Shown: positions 37,306 through 46,022 of the stretch, one piece after another | Layout: each line of letters starts with the position of its first letter | Numbering within the stretch: the first letter of the stretch is position 1 | NCBI GenBank assembly: GCA_027493935.1 | Contig: JAOSJV010000011.1 | Location: 838,589 to 902,588 of the forward strand | Origin: Burkholderiales bacterium | GTDB lineage: Bacteria; Pseudomonadota; Gammaproteobacteria; Burkholderiales; SG8-39 | Direction: 5' to 3' | DNA: 64,000 nt | The notes under the pieces: generated by a model | Databases searched by the model: none | What the model saw: only the letters and a program-made list of their open reading frames with translations | What the model was told of the DNA's origin: nothing | Made by a program: the position numbers and the translations under genes

Positions 37306-39663
37306 CTACCGCGGCGGCCGCGCCCAGGCCGCGGCGAACGCGAGCGGAGAGCGCTGCGCCGAGCGCGACAGTGCGCCCGATCGCCTGCAGGATCGCCGTG
37401 TCGGAGAGCGCGAGCGCACCGAACGCCGTCAGCGTGGTCGCCGCGGCGACGAGCACGGCGAAGGTGCTGCGCAGCTCTTCTGCGCTGCGGCCGCGGACGC
37501 CGGTCGTCGGAGGAGCGTCGAAGAGGCGGTTGAAGAACAGCGCGTAGTTCGTTCCGATTCCGATCACGAGCAGGAACGACACCAGGTGCAGCAGCGAGAG
37601 TCTCGTGCCGGCCGCGAGCAGCAGCGCCGCGGTCGCCGCGGTCGCCGCGAGCACCGGGAGCATCACATTCGCGGCGGCGCGGATGCCGCCGAGCCCGAGC
37701 CAGAGCACGGCGCCGATCACCGCGACGCCGGCCGCGGCGAGCGCGAGCGCCTGGTCGCGGAAGCCACCGATCATGCGCTCGGACTCGTGCTTGAGATCGA
37801 CCGCCTCCACCGCCCGATCGTCGAGCGCGGAAATCGCTCGCCCCAGCGCGTGCGGATCGGACACGCCGGAGAGCGGCGCGAGCCCGACCCAGCGGCCGCT
37901 TTGCTCGCGCAGGAGGGCGCGCAGCGCCGCACCCCACGCGGTGCCGGCGAGATCGTCCGGGGTGACGGGTGGCGCGGTGCGCGCCGCTGCGGCGTCGGCG
38001 AGGAATGGCGCGAACAGCCCGTCGCGGAACGGCAGTCCGGCGGACGCGCGCCCAAGCCGTGCGGCGAGGGTTTCCGGGTCGGGCAGCGCCGCGCGGCGCG
38101 CGCGCTGCGTCGCTTCGCTTGGCAGATACCGTGCCGGAGTATCGAAGCCGCGGATGACGCCCCGCGCGGCAAGGGCGGCGAGCGGGGCCTCGAGCGCCTC
38201 GAAGCGCGCAAGCACAGCGTCGCGCGTCGGTGCCCGCACCACCACGAGGTGGCGCACGTCCGGCGCGCCGAGCGCATCGCGCAGCGCCTGGTCGCGCGCC
38301 TTCGCCGCCTCCGGCACCGGGCTCAGGGCGGCGATGTCGTCCTCCCAGAGCGCCGCGTGCCGCAGGCCGATGAACGCGAGGGCAGCGGCGAGCGCGAGCG
38401 GCACGAGCGGCGCTGCGCGTCGGGCGAGGTGCGCGGCGGCGGCGAGCGCGCCGGCGAAAGGCACCCCGGCGGCGCGTCGGCCGCCCAGCGCTGCGGCGCG
38501 AGCGCCGGGAGCACGTGGCGCGTGACGAGCCCCGCGGCGAGCGCGCCGACGAACAGCAGCAGCCCGAGTTGCGCGAGGCCCGCGAAGCTCGAGGCGAGCA
38601 TGGCGAGGGAGCCGAACACGGTGGTGAGCACGGCCAGCCGCAGCGTCGGCCAGACGCGCTGCGCGGTTGCCGCCAGCGTCTCGCTCCTCGCACGGCTCGC
38701 GAGCAGATAGGTCGAGTAGTCGGCCGCCTCGCCGATCAGCGTCGCGCCGAACCCGAGCGTGATGCCGTGCACGATGTCGAAGCCCAGGCTCACCGCGCTG
38801 ATGCCTGCGAGCATGCCGGTCGCGACCGGCAGCACCCCGAAGCCGACCAGCGCCACGCGCCGGTAGGCGAGGAGCAGGATCAGGGCGACGCCGCCGCCGG
38901 CGAGCGCCGCGAGGCGCCAGGCGTCGGCCTCGATCGCGGCGCGCGCGGCAACCGCGAACACCGGCGGCCCGGACGTGACGATGCGCACCTGCGGTCCGGC
39001 GCGCGCTGCCGTGAACGCCGACTCGATCGCCGCGAGCGCCGCCGCCTGCGCGTCCAGATCGTAGCCTGGCGTACGGGTCTCGGCGGCGAGGAGCGCGCGG
39101 CCCCCGGCGGCGTCGAACCACACGCCCTCGCGCAGCCGGGGCGGGTGACGCTCGAGATGGCGCGCGAGCGCGGCGGTCGTCTCGCCGGTGGGATCGGCAG
39201 CGAGCGTCGAGCGCGCCAGCGGGCCGAGCGGCGAGGCGAGGCGTTCCAGCGTGCGCTCGAGCGCGGCGCGCAGCCCCTGCTCGGTGAAGCGCTCCGGCGT
39301 CACCGCCGGGCTGAGGACGTAGCGATGCGCGAAGAGCACGTCGCGGTCCTTGCGCGCGGCGGTGCTCTCGCCGTTCGCGACGTAGCCGAACGCGCCCGAG
39401 TCGCGCAGGCGCCGGGCGAGCGTGCGGCTGGAGGCCGCCAGCGCCGGCGCATCCGCTCCCTCCAGCGCGATCAGCACCAGGCGCGAGGCGACGCCGTCGC
39501 GCAGCTGTCCCATCAGCAGCTCCTGGGCGGGCGTCGCCGCGCGCGGCAGGAAGGCCGTGAGATCGGCGGTGACGCTCGTGCGGGCGAGCAGGATCCACAG
39601 GCAGGCCGCCACCGCCGCGAGCCAGATTGCGAGCGGCGCCACGCGAGCCGCCCGCGGGTGCAT
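37306..39663 (-). CDS. MMPL/RND-type exporter of the polyene cluster (two frameshifts)
   Basis: Restored length 785 residues, start ATG 39663 (MHPRAARVAPLAIWLAAV) overlapping the stop of the LolA-like gene (ATGA). Two MMPL halves each have a helix, a large periplasmic loop and five more helices. Marks are VSLGFDIVHGITLGFGATL, EAADYSTYLLASRARSET, FLLVIGIGTNYALFFNRLF and STFAVLVAAATTLTAFGAL. One base missing near 38465 and one extra near 37352 break the frame; repair gives the end LAFAAAWARPPR and a stop at 37306. It would move the finished lipid-like polyene out of the inner membrane using the proton gradient. Confidence 0.87.
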
Positions 39664-40316
39664 CAGCCGGACCTCCCGGTCGCGGATGCGGGAGCAGGCC
39701 CAGGTGCGGGCGGCGAAACGGGAACGAAGCGGGTCACGACCCGGTCCCCGCTCGTCTCCAGCGTCTCCATGCGCTCGATCCGGTCGCCGCTGCCCGAGAT
39801 GCGCACGCTCGTGACGTACTCCGCCAGCGCCGCATCGGCGGGCAGGAGCGCGATCGTCCAAGCCTCGCGTTGGCCCGCGAAGAGCACCTGGTAGTGCCGC
39901 CGCAATGCCGCCAGGTCGCCGGCGAGCGTCGCGCGGATGCTCTCGACGAACACGCGCAGCACCGGCAGACCATCGAGCGCGAACGTGCGCTCGTTGCCGT
40001 CGCGCTCGATGGTCACCGCGCCGCCGTCGATCGTGTAGCGCTCGGCGCGCGGTGTCAGCATGCGCCGCTCGAGGCGCGCCGGACGCCGGTAGCGCAGCTC
40101 GCCGGTCGCGACGAGCGGCTCGCGCAGCGCGTCCGAATGGCGCGTCTCCTCGAAGCGGACCGTCGCCGCCTCGCGCGCCGCAAGCTCGCGCATCAGCCGC
40201 TCGAGGTCGAACGCGGCCGCCGCGCGCGGCGCGCCGGGCGCGGCGAGGAGGGCGAGGCAGAGCGCGGCCGCCGCGCCGCCGCTCAGCGGCGCCCGCCGGC
40301 CTCGGGCGCCGCCCAT
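39663..40316 (-). CDS. LolA-like outer membrane lipid carrier protein
   Basis: A 217-residue protein from the ATG at 40316. Its basic start and hydrophobic stretch (AAALCLALLAAPGAPRAAAA) are a signal peptide, so it is periplasmic. The rest is a LolA/LolB-type fold: LMRELAAREAATVRFEETRH, ELRYRRPARLERRMLTPRAE, then FALDGLPVLRVFVESIRATL. In aryl polyene clusters a LolA-like protein is thought to carry the product across the periplasm. It overlaps the acyltransferase gene at its start by 34 bp and the exporter gene at its end by 3 bp, so all three are coupled. Confidence 0.85.
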   Translation of the reverse strand: MGGARGRRAPLSGGAAAALCLALLAAPGAPRAAAAFDLERLMRELAAREAATVRFEETRHSDALREPLVATGELRYRRPARLERRMLTPRAERYTIDGGAVTIERDGNERTFALDGLPVLRVFVESIRATLAGDLAALRRHYQVLFAGQREAWTIALLPADAALAEYVTSVRISGSGDRIERMETLETSGDRVVTRFVPVSPPAPGPAPASATGRSG

Positions 40317-41221
40317 ACGTCGAAGAAGTTGAACCAGTTGTACGGCGCGAGCCGCGCGTAGTGCTCCAGGCGCGCGGCATATGCGCGGGCGAGCGCAGCG
40401 ATCGCCGCGTCGCGTCCGGCACGCGGCAGCGCGCCCGGCGCGCGAAACAGCTCGAAGTGGATGTCGTAGCGGCGTCCACCGCGGTAGAGCCCGAAGCCGA
40501 GCACGACCGGCGCGCCGAGCACCGCCACGAGCGCGAACGGGCCTTCGGGCAGCCACATCGTGCCGCCGAGGAACGGACACGCGATCGGCCGGTCGCCCGG
40601 GCGCAGCCGGTCGGCGAGCAATCCGACGAGCGCGCCGCCGTCGAGGCGCGCCTTCGCGCGCAGCAGCGACTCGGGCTCGCCGAGGTTGATGACGTCGGCG
40701 GCGAGCGCCGGATTGACCGCGGCGAACACCTGCGTCATCTTCCGCGCGTTGGCGTTGTCCATCAGCATCGCGACCGGCCAGCGCGGACCCGCGAGCGCCG
40801 CCGCGCGCAGCACCTCGAAGCTTCCCAGGTGCGCGCCGATGAGCAGGCATCCGGCGCCACCCGCCATCGCGCGCTCCACCGCCTCCGCGCCGTGCAGCCG
40901 CACATCGAAGTGCCCATAGCGGCCACCGAGGAAATAGACGCGGTCGAGCAGGGTCGCGGCAAACGTGGAGTAATGGCGGTAGACGTCGGCGAAGCCTGCG
41001 CGCCGGCCGAGCACGCGCGCGAGGTAGGCGCGCGAGGCGCGCCGCGGCGCGACCGAGAAGGCGACGAAGTAGGCGACGATGGCCGGCAGCAGCGCCCGAC
41101 CGGCGCCGCGGCCGAGCCGTCGCGTGATCCACACGATGAGACGGATGAGCGCCGGGCTGCCGCGCTCGCGCGCCGCAAGCCACTGCGGCCGGCTGGCGGG
41201 CTCAATCCCGGTGGTGGTCAT
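40283..41221 (-). CDS. LpxL/HtrB-like acyltransferase of the polyene cluster
   Basis: A 312-residue protein, start ATG 41221 (MTTTGIEPASRPQWLAAR). A membrane-interacting helix (RALLPAIVAYFVAFSV) precedes the lysophospholipid/lauroyl acyltransferase domain: GCLLIGAHLGSFEVLRAA contains a histidine in the HxxxxE-like motif, VGLLADRLRPGDRPIACPFL and MWLPEGPFALVAVLGAPVVL follow. In this setting it probably joins the ACP-bound polyene to a membrane anchor. It overlaps the downstream LolA-like gene and the upstream dehydratase gene. WFNFFDVW near the end is typical of this group. Confidence 0.87.
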   Translation of the reverse strand: MTTTGIEPASRPQWLAARERGSPALIRLIVWITRRLGRGAGRALLPAIVAYFVAFSVAPRRASRAYLARVLGRRAGFADVYRHYSTFAATLLDRVYFLGGRYGHFDVRLHGAEAVERAMAGGAGCLLIGAHLGSFEVLRAAALAGPRWPVAMLMDNANARKMTQVFAAVNPALAADVINLGEPESLLRAKARLDGGALVGLLADRLRPGDRPIACPFLGGTMWLPEGPFALVAVLGAPVVLGFGLYRGGRRYDIHFELFRAPGALPRAGRDAAIAALARAYAARLEHYARLAPYNWFNFFDVWAAPEAGGRR

Positions 41222-41546
41222 CGGCCGCGAAGCGAAGCACGCCGCGCGCGACGGACCGCGCGCCGCTCGTGCACTCGAAGCGCGTCTCGCCGGCACTCGT
41301 ATGCGCGAAAACGATCGTGCACGGCTCGCCGGGGACGAGCGGCGCGAGAAACTTCGCCTGGGGCACGCCCGTCAGCCGCAACGGGCCGCGGCGCGCCGCG
41401 AGCGCCGCCTGGACGTGGGCGAGGACGAGCACGCCGGGCACCACCGGATCCCCGGGGAAATGGCCGGGCAGCGCTGGATGGTCGGGTGCGATCGAGAACG
41501 TGATGCGGTCCGCGCGCATCGTCGGCTCCCTGTCGTGTGCCGCCAT
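41202..41546 (-). CDS. Hotdog dehydratase (FabA/FabZ-like) of the polyene cluster
   Basis: A 114-residue protein if it starts at ATG 41546 (MAAHDREPTMRADRITFS); the ATG at 41519 (MRADRITF) would give 105. The key stretch HPALPGHFPGDPVVPGVLVL is the FabZ-like active site with a catalytic His in GHFPG. LTGVPQAKFLAPLVPGEPCT is the second conserved part. It would dehydrate 3-hydroxyacyl-ACP during polyene growth. It begins 9 bp after the stop of the ligase gene and overlaps the acyltransferase start. Confidence 0.85.
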   Translation of the reverse strand: MAAHDREPTMRADRITFSIAPDHPALPGHFPGDPVVPGVLVLAHVQAALAARRGPLRLTGVPQAKFLAPLVPGEPCTIVFAHTSAGETRFECTSGARSVARGVLRFAADDHHRD

Positions 41547-41555
41547 CGCGCGCCC

Positions 41556-42893
41556 TCAGCGCGCCGCCTCGGCCTCGAGCAGGCGCAGCGCCTCGAGCGG
41601 CAGCTTGCCGGTCGAGGCGCGCGGCAGCGCGGCGACCTTCACGAGCGGGCGCGGCAGGAACGCCGGGTCGATCGCCCGGCGCAGCGCATCGATGATCTCG
41701 CCCTCGGTCAGGGCCGGTGCGACCACGAACGCCATCAGCCGCGCGACCTGGCCGTCAGAGGCGCCCTGCGGCACGTGGAACACGCCATCCTGCACGCCGG
41801 GGATCTCGAGCAGCTTGTGGTTGAGGTCGCCGAGCGAGGCGCGCTTGCCGGCGATGTTCAGCATGTCGCGCGCGCGCCCTCGAGCAGGAACTCCGTGTCG
41901 TTCGCCGGATGCAGCAGGTCGGAGGTGCGGACGCGGCCGTGCACGTGGCCGCCGGTGAACGCCCAGCCGTGCCCGTCGGGCGCGAGGCGGATGCCCGACA
42001 TCGTGCGCCACGTCGGCGTCGCCGTGGTGCGGCGGGTGGCGACCATTCCAGCCTCGCTGCAGCCGTAGATCTCGATCACGCGGGTCGCGAAGCGGCGCTC
42101 GGCCGCGGCCGCAAGCGCCGGCGCGAGCGGTGCCGCGGCCGACACGATCAACGCAAAGCGCGGGCAGCGCGGTCTCGCCCTCGACGCAGGCGCGCACGTG
42201 GATCGGCGTCGTCACCAGCACGCGCGGCGCGGGCAGCGCCGCGAGCCCCGCGCGCACGTCGGCGGCGAGCAGCGGCCGGGCCGGATGCATGGCGCCGCCG
42301 AGCAGCAGCGGCAGCAGCACGGTGGACTCGAGGCCGTACATGTGCTGCGGAGGCACGGTGCCGAGGAGGTTGAACGCGCTCGGCGCGAGCCCGAGCGCCT
42401 CGCCCTCGGCGCGCGCGCCGGCGGCGAGCTTGCCCCAGCGCTTGAGGTTCGGCCGCGGCTCGCCCGTGCTGCCCGAGGTGAACACGACCGCCGCCGGGTG
42501 ATCTGCGGCGATGGCCGGGACGTGCGCGGGGCCGCGTGCATGCGGCGGGACGTCCGGATAATCCACGACCGGCGCGTCGAGCGGCGGGAGCGGGGCGTCG
42601 GTGACCGCGCCGCACCCTGCGTACGCGGCGCCGACCTGCACCAGCGCCCGCTCGGTGCGGTTCGGCGGCAGCAGGGTCGTCTTTCCCGCGAGGAGCGTCG
42701 CGGCGAGCACCACCGCGAACCGGTAGCGGTCCTCGCAGAGGTTCATCACGTGCGCGCCGGCCGGCAGCGCCGCCGCCAAGTGCTCGACCTCTGCGAGGAA
42801 CCGCGCGACGCTCACCGGTGCGCCGTCGCGCCAGGCGACCGGCCGGCCCAGCGCGTCGTGCCCGACCAGGGGAAGCGTCTGCACGGTCGCCAT
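41556..42893 (-). CDS. AMP-dependent acyl-ACP/CoA synthetase of the polyene cluster (two compensating frameshifts)
   Basis: A 445-residue adenylating enzyme, start ATG 42893 (MATVQTLPLVGHDALGRP). The P-loop-like A3 core is VVFTSGSTGEPRPNLKRWGK. The central part reads in another frame between about 42162 and 41878: IVSAAAPLAPALAAAAERRF and VIEIYGCSEAGMVATRR (A5). The C-terminal domain returns to the first frame with MLNIAGKRASLGDLNHKLLE and ASTGKLPLEALRL (A10 lysine). A one-base excess in 42162-42164 and a missing base near 41878 cancel out. It would activate the aryl starter acid and load it on the ACP. Confidence 0.85.
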   Translation of the reverse strand: MATVQTLPLVGHDALGRPVAWRDGAPVSVARFLAEVEHLAAALPAGAHVMNLCEDRYRFAVVLAATLLAGKTTLLPPNRTERALVQVGAAYAGCGAVTDAPLPPLDAPVVDYPDVPPHARGPAHVPAIAADHPAAVVFTSGSTGEPRPNLKRWGKLAAGARAEGEALGLAPSAFNLLGTVPPQHMYGLESTVLLPLLLGGAMHPARPLLAADVRAGLAALPAPRVLVTTPIHVRACVEGETALPALCVDRVGRGTARAGACGRGRAPLRDPRDRDLRLQRGWNGRHPPHHGDADVAHDVGHPPRARRARLGVHRRPRARPRPHLRPAASGERHGVPARGRARDMLNIAGKRASLGDLNHKLLEIPGVQDGVFHVPQGASDGQVARLMAFVVAPALTEGEIIDALRRAIDPAFLPRPLVKVAALPRASTGKLPLEALRLLEAEAAR

Positions 42894-42901
42894 GGCGTGG
42901 T

Positions 42902-43516
42902 TCAGCGAAAGAGCTCGGGGGCGCGCCGCGCGAGGCAGGCCGCGACTGCGAGCGGATGGGTGTGCGCGTACTGCGGGAAGCGGCGCACCCGATAAGGGTA
43001 CTCCGCGAAGAACAATGCGGCCAGCACCGCGTAGCTCAGCACGTTGCTGAAGAACGACCAGGCGACCGTCGAGGCGAAGCGCGCGAGCAGCACCGACGCT
43101 ACGGCCATGGCGAGCGGCAGCAGCGTCCAGACCCAGGTGAGCACGCGGGTGTAGCGCACGAGCTCGTGCGGCAAGTGTTCGCCGTGATCGATCATGCGCG
43201 CCATGCGCTCGACGAGCGGCACGCGCCCGCGGCGCAGGGTGCGGCCGAACACCCATGCGACCGCGAGATAGGCTGCGGCCGGCCAGACGAACGCGAGCGG
43301 CACGACCGCGCGCGCGTCGAGCAGGGCGAGCCCCGCGATGCCGAGCGCGGCGAGCGCGAGCGCGCCGGGCGGAAACCGGTGCGCGCCGCCGTCGAGCGCG
43401 GCGGCGGCTGCCGCGATCGCTGCGAACCCCGCGAGCAGCGCCCAGCTCTCCCAGACGATCGCGAGGTGCAGCACGAGCGGACCCGCCCCGAGCACCGCGG
43501 CGAGCGGCAGCTTCAT
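42902..43516 (-). CDS. Polytopic membrane protein (COG4648-like) of the polyene cluster
   Basis: A 204-residue protein from the ATG at 43516 (MKLPLAAVLGAGPLVLHL) with about five or six hydrophobic helices, including LALAALGIAGLALLDARAVV, VWTLLPLAMAVASVLLARFA and SFFSNVLSYAVLAALFFAEY. The last part, EYPYRVRRFPQYAHTHPL, is typical of the COG4648-type membrane proteins that accompany aryl polyene clusters. The role is not established; assistance to product handling at the membrane is an inference. It follows the ACP gene by 28 bp and the ligase gene starts 8 bp later. Confidence 0.8.
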   Translation of the reverse strand: MKLPLAAVLGAGPLVLHLAIVWESWALLAGFAAIAAAAAALDGGAHRFPPGALALAALGIAGLALLDARAVVPLAFVWPAAAYLAVAWVFGRTLRRGRVPLVERMARMIDHGEHLPHELVRYTRVLTWVWTLLPLAMAVASVLLARFASTVAWSFFSNVLSYAVLAALFFAEYPYRVRRFPQYAHTHPLAVAACLARRAPELFR

Positions 43517-43544
43517 GACCGGCGCGTCCCGGGCGCGCGCGCGC

Positions 43545-43814
43545 TCATCGGGCGCGCTGGCGCTCCACGTGCGCGGCGAGGCTGCGCAGCGACGCGAAGA
43601 CGCGCACGTTCGCCTCGTCGTCGGCGCGCAGCTCGACGCCGTAGCGCTTCGCGATCGCGAGCGAGATCTCGAGCATGTCGATCGAATCGAGCCCGAGCCC
43701 CTCGCCGTAGAGCGGCGACTCGGGGTCGACGTTCCCGGCTGCGACGTCGAGGTTCAGCACCTCGACCATCAGCGCGGAGAGCTCGGCTTCGAACGTCGTC
43801 TGCTGCGTGGTCAT
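43545..43814 (-). CDS. Acyl carrier protein of the polyene cluster
   Basis: An 89-residue ACP, start ATG 43814 (MTTQQTTFEAELSALMVE). The phosphopantetheine site is GLGLDSIDMLEISLAIAK, with Ser in DSIDM. The acidic helix before it (DVAAGNVDPESPLYGEG) and the C-terminal HVERQR complete a four-helix ACP. It would carry the growing chain for the ketosynthases and dehydratases around it. Most aryl polyene clusters have two ACP genes; only one is seen here. Confidence 0.92.
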   Translation of the reverse strand: MTTQQTTFEAELSALMVEVLNLDVAAGNVDPESPLYGEGLGLDSIDMLEISLAIAKRYGVELRADDEANVRVFASLRSLAAHVERQRAR

Positions 43815-43846
43815 GCGTGTATCGTTCGGTCTCGCGGCGCAGGTCG

Positions 43847-43862
43847 GGATATTAGTGTATCC
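43847..43862. promoter_or_regulatory. Small palindrome upstream of the ACP gene
   Basis: GGATA at 43847-43851 and its complement TATCC at 43858-43862 flank six bases in the 82-bp gap between the halogenase-like gene and the ACP gene. The surrounding bases are less GC-rich than the genes, as expected for a promoter or operator of the ACP-to-dehydratase part of the cluster. No -35/-10 pair is convincing. Confidence 0.25.
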
Positions 43863-43896
43863 GCGGTGCTGCGCGGCAGCGAGCGGCGCTGCGTCA

Positions 43897-45204
43897 CTAG
43901 GCGGTGGGGTGCACGTTCTCGCGCCGCCTGAGCGCCGCGCGCGCGCTGCGCCGTGGCTCGCTCAGGCTCTTCGCATAGTAGATCAGCTGGAACAGGCGGA
44001 TGCGCCAGCGAACGCCGTTCGCGCGGTAAATGTCACCGGCGAGGAACGAGACGATGCCGTCGACCACCCGCAGCACGTTGCGCGGGTGCATCAGGAGGTC
44101 GCGCATCGCCGGCGCGCTCATGCGGTAGATGAACCAGGTGAACATGCGCAGGCCGCGGCGCATGCGGCGCTCGTAGGCGCGGGCAAAGCGCGCCGCCGCT
44201 GCCGGAGCGCGCAGGCTGCGGTCCACCGTCCGTGCCGCCTCGAACGCGCCCGTCATGGCGAGATAGACGCCCGACGAGAACACCGGATCGACGAATGCGA
44301 ACGCGTCGCCGACCATCAGGTAGCCCGGTCCGTGGGCGCGCCGCGTCTGGTAGCTGTAGTTGCCCGTCGCGGTGGCCGGGGCGATCCGGCGCGCCTGCGC
44401 GAGGCGCGCGGCGAGCGGCGGGCACAGCGCGATCGTCGCGTCGAGAAACGCGTCGAGCGAGTCGCGCCGGGTCTTCAGGTAGGCCGGCCAGCAGACCGCG
44501 CCGACGCTGGTGATGCCGCGGCTGAGCGGAATGAACCAGAACCAGCCATGCTCGAACCAGTAGATCGCGATGTTGCCGGCGTCGCGGCCGGCGGTGCGGT
44601 CGGCGTTCTCGTAGTGGCCGAAGATCGCAGCGCTCGCGTGGCGGCGGTTGGCCTCGCGCATGCCGAGCCGGGTCGCGAGCAGCGCGTCGCGGCCGGTGGC
44701 GTCCACCAGGAACCGGGCGCGCCATGCGAGGTCCCCTTCCGGCCCCGTGCTGTGCACGGTGACCGTGCCGCCGGGCGCGCTCGGCAGGTCGACCTGCACG
44801 GCGCGCGTCTCCTCGAATACTGCAACGCCTCTGCGCTCGGCGTTGCGGAGAAGGACTTGGTCGAGCTCGGCGCGGTGCACCTGGAAGGCCGTCGGCTCGG
44901 CGGCGTCGAGCGCGCCGGCGAAGTAGAACGTCTGCGCGGTGCCGTGCTCGCGCGAGTGGAACTCGGCGCCGGCCTTCACTACGCCGATCGCACGGACCTC
45001 GTCGAGCACGCCGAGGCGCGCGAACAGCGGATTGTTGCGCGGCAGCAGCGACTCGCCGATGTGGAAGCGCGGGTGGCGGTCCTTGTCGAGCAACGCCACC
45101 CGCCACCCTTTCTCGGCAAGCAGCACGCCCGTCGTCGTGCCAGCGGGACCGCCGCCGATCACGATCACGTCGTAGGCGCGTGCGGAGTTCGCGGGGCCGG
45201 TCAT
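43897..45204 (-). CDS. Flavin-dependent halogenase-like FAD oxidoreductase
   Basis: A 435-residue flavoprotein from the ATG at 45204 (MTGPANSARAYDVIVIGG). The FAD loop is IVIGGGPAGTTTGVLLAEKG, followed by FHIGESLLPRNNPLFARLG. Two halogenase signatures are present: GWFWFIPLSRG fits the WxWxIP motif, and FAFVDPVFSSGVYLAM fits the Fx.Px.Sx.G motif described for flavin-dependent halogenases. Homologues in aryl polyene and xanthomonadin-type clusters are thought to halogenate the aryl head group. An epoxidase or dehydrogenase role is the alternative. It lies between the glycosyltransferase and ACP genes, same strand, 22 bp after the former. Confidence 0.82.
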   Translation of the reverse strand: MTGPANSARAYDVIVIGGGPAGTTTGVLLAEKGWRVALLDKDRHPRFHIGESLLPRNNPLFARLGVLDEVRAIGVVKAGAEFHSREHGTAQTFYFAGALDAAEPTAFQVHRAELDQVLLRNAERRGVAVFEETRAVQVDLPSAPGGTVTVHSTGPEGDLAWRARFLVDATGRDALLATRLGMREANRRHASAAIFGHYENADRTAGRDAGNIAIYWFEHGWFWFIPLSRGITSVGAVCWPAYLKTRRDSLDAFLDATIALCPPLAARLAQARRIAPATATGNYSYQTRRAHGPGYLMVGDAFAFVDPVFSSGVYLAMTGAFEAARTVDRSLRAPAAAARFARAYERRMRRGLRMFTWFIYRMSAPAMRDLLMHPRNVLRVVDGIVSFLAGDIYRANGVRWRIRLFQLIYYAKSLSEPRRSARAALRRRENVHPTA

Positions 45205-45226
45205 CGCGCTGCGTCTCGGTGCGCAA

Positions 45227-45994
45227 TTATAGCCGCGGCCGGGCGCGCAACCGCCGGGCCGCGAGCTGCGGCAGCCGCGCGAGCGCGCCCACGAGGAGCC
45301 GGCTGTGCATCCAGACCAGCAGCGCGTTGTCGCGCAGGTAGTCGAAGTGCGACACGCCGCCCTCCTCGGGCCGGAAGTAGCGCACGGCGGTCGCGATCCG
45401 CACCGGCCTCACCCCGGTCCACGCGAGCCGCACCGCCGCCTCGGGATCGAAATCGAAGCCGCGCATCCACCGGCCGCGCTCCATCACGCGCAGAAGCGGG
45501 ACGATCGGATAGAGCCGGAAGCCGAACAGCGAGTCGCCGATGCCGGCCCAGAGCGTCGCCAGATCGGCGAAGAAATTCGAGATGCGGCGGCCGTGCACGC
45601 GCGCCCTCGGCGCGCTGGCGTCGAAGACCGGCTGGCCGAGGATCATCGCATCCGGCGCGGCGCGCGAGGCGGCCATCAGGTCCGCGATGCGCTCGGCCGG
45701 GTGCTGGCCGTCGGCGTCCATGGTGAGCGCGTGCGTGAACCCGGCCGCGGCCGCGGCCCGCAGCCCGTGCAGCACCGCCGCACCCTTGCCGCCGTTGCGC
45801 TCGAGGCGCAGCACGCGCAGGCCCGGATCGTCCGCGGCGAGCGCCGCGACCGGCGCGTCGCTGCCGTCGGTGCTGCCGTCGATCACGACCCACACGGGGG
45901 ACCACCGCGCGCGCGCGGCGCGCACCGTCTCGACGAGCTTCGCGCCGGTGTTGTAGCTCGGGATGAGGACGAGGTGGGTCGCCGAGGTGTGCAT
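45227..45994 (-). CDS. Family 2 glycosyltransferase
   Basis: A 255-residue GT-A enzyme from the ATG at 45994 (MHTSATHLVLIPSYNTGA). LIPSYNTGAKLVETVRAARA starts the nucleotide-sugar fold, NGGKGAAVLHGLRAAAA follows and HALTMDADGQHPAERIADLM holds the DxD-like DADG metal motif. It belongs to the dolichol-phosphate mannosyltransferase-like group. No membrane helix is visible. In the polyene cluster it could glycosylate the head group or the lipid anchor. Confidence 0.88.
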   Translation of the reverse strand: MHTSATHLVLIPSYNTGAKLVETVRAARARWSPVWVVIDGSTDGSDAPVAALAADDPGLRVLRLERNGGKGAAVLHGLRAAAAAGFTHALTMDADGQHPAERIADLMAASRAAPDAMILGQPVFDASAPRARVHGRRISNFFADLATLWAGIGDSLFGFRLYPIVPLLRVMERGRWMRGFDFDPEAAVRLAWTGVRPVRIATAVRYFRPEEGGVSHFDYLRDNALLVWMHSRLLVGALARLPQLAARRLRARPRL

Positions 45995-46022
45995 CCGGCC
46001 GGCCGCTGCGCGTACCTGCGCC

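Noticed and set aside
36050-39598. A minus-strand open frame joining the exporter and ketosynthase genes into one 1182-residue protein
   Set aside because: The join comes from a one-base error near the exporter's end. Repair gives a clean exporter stop at 37306 and a separate ketosynthase start at 37237, as in related clusters; a natural exporter-ketosynthase fusion is not expected.
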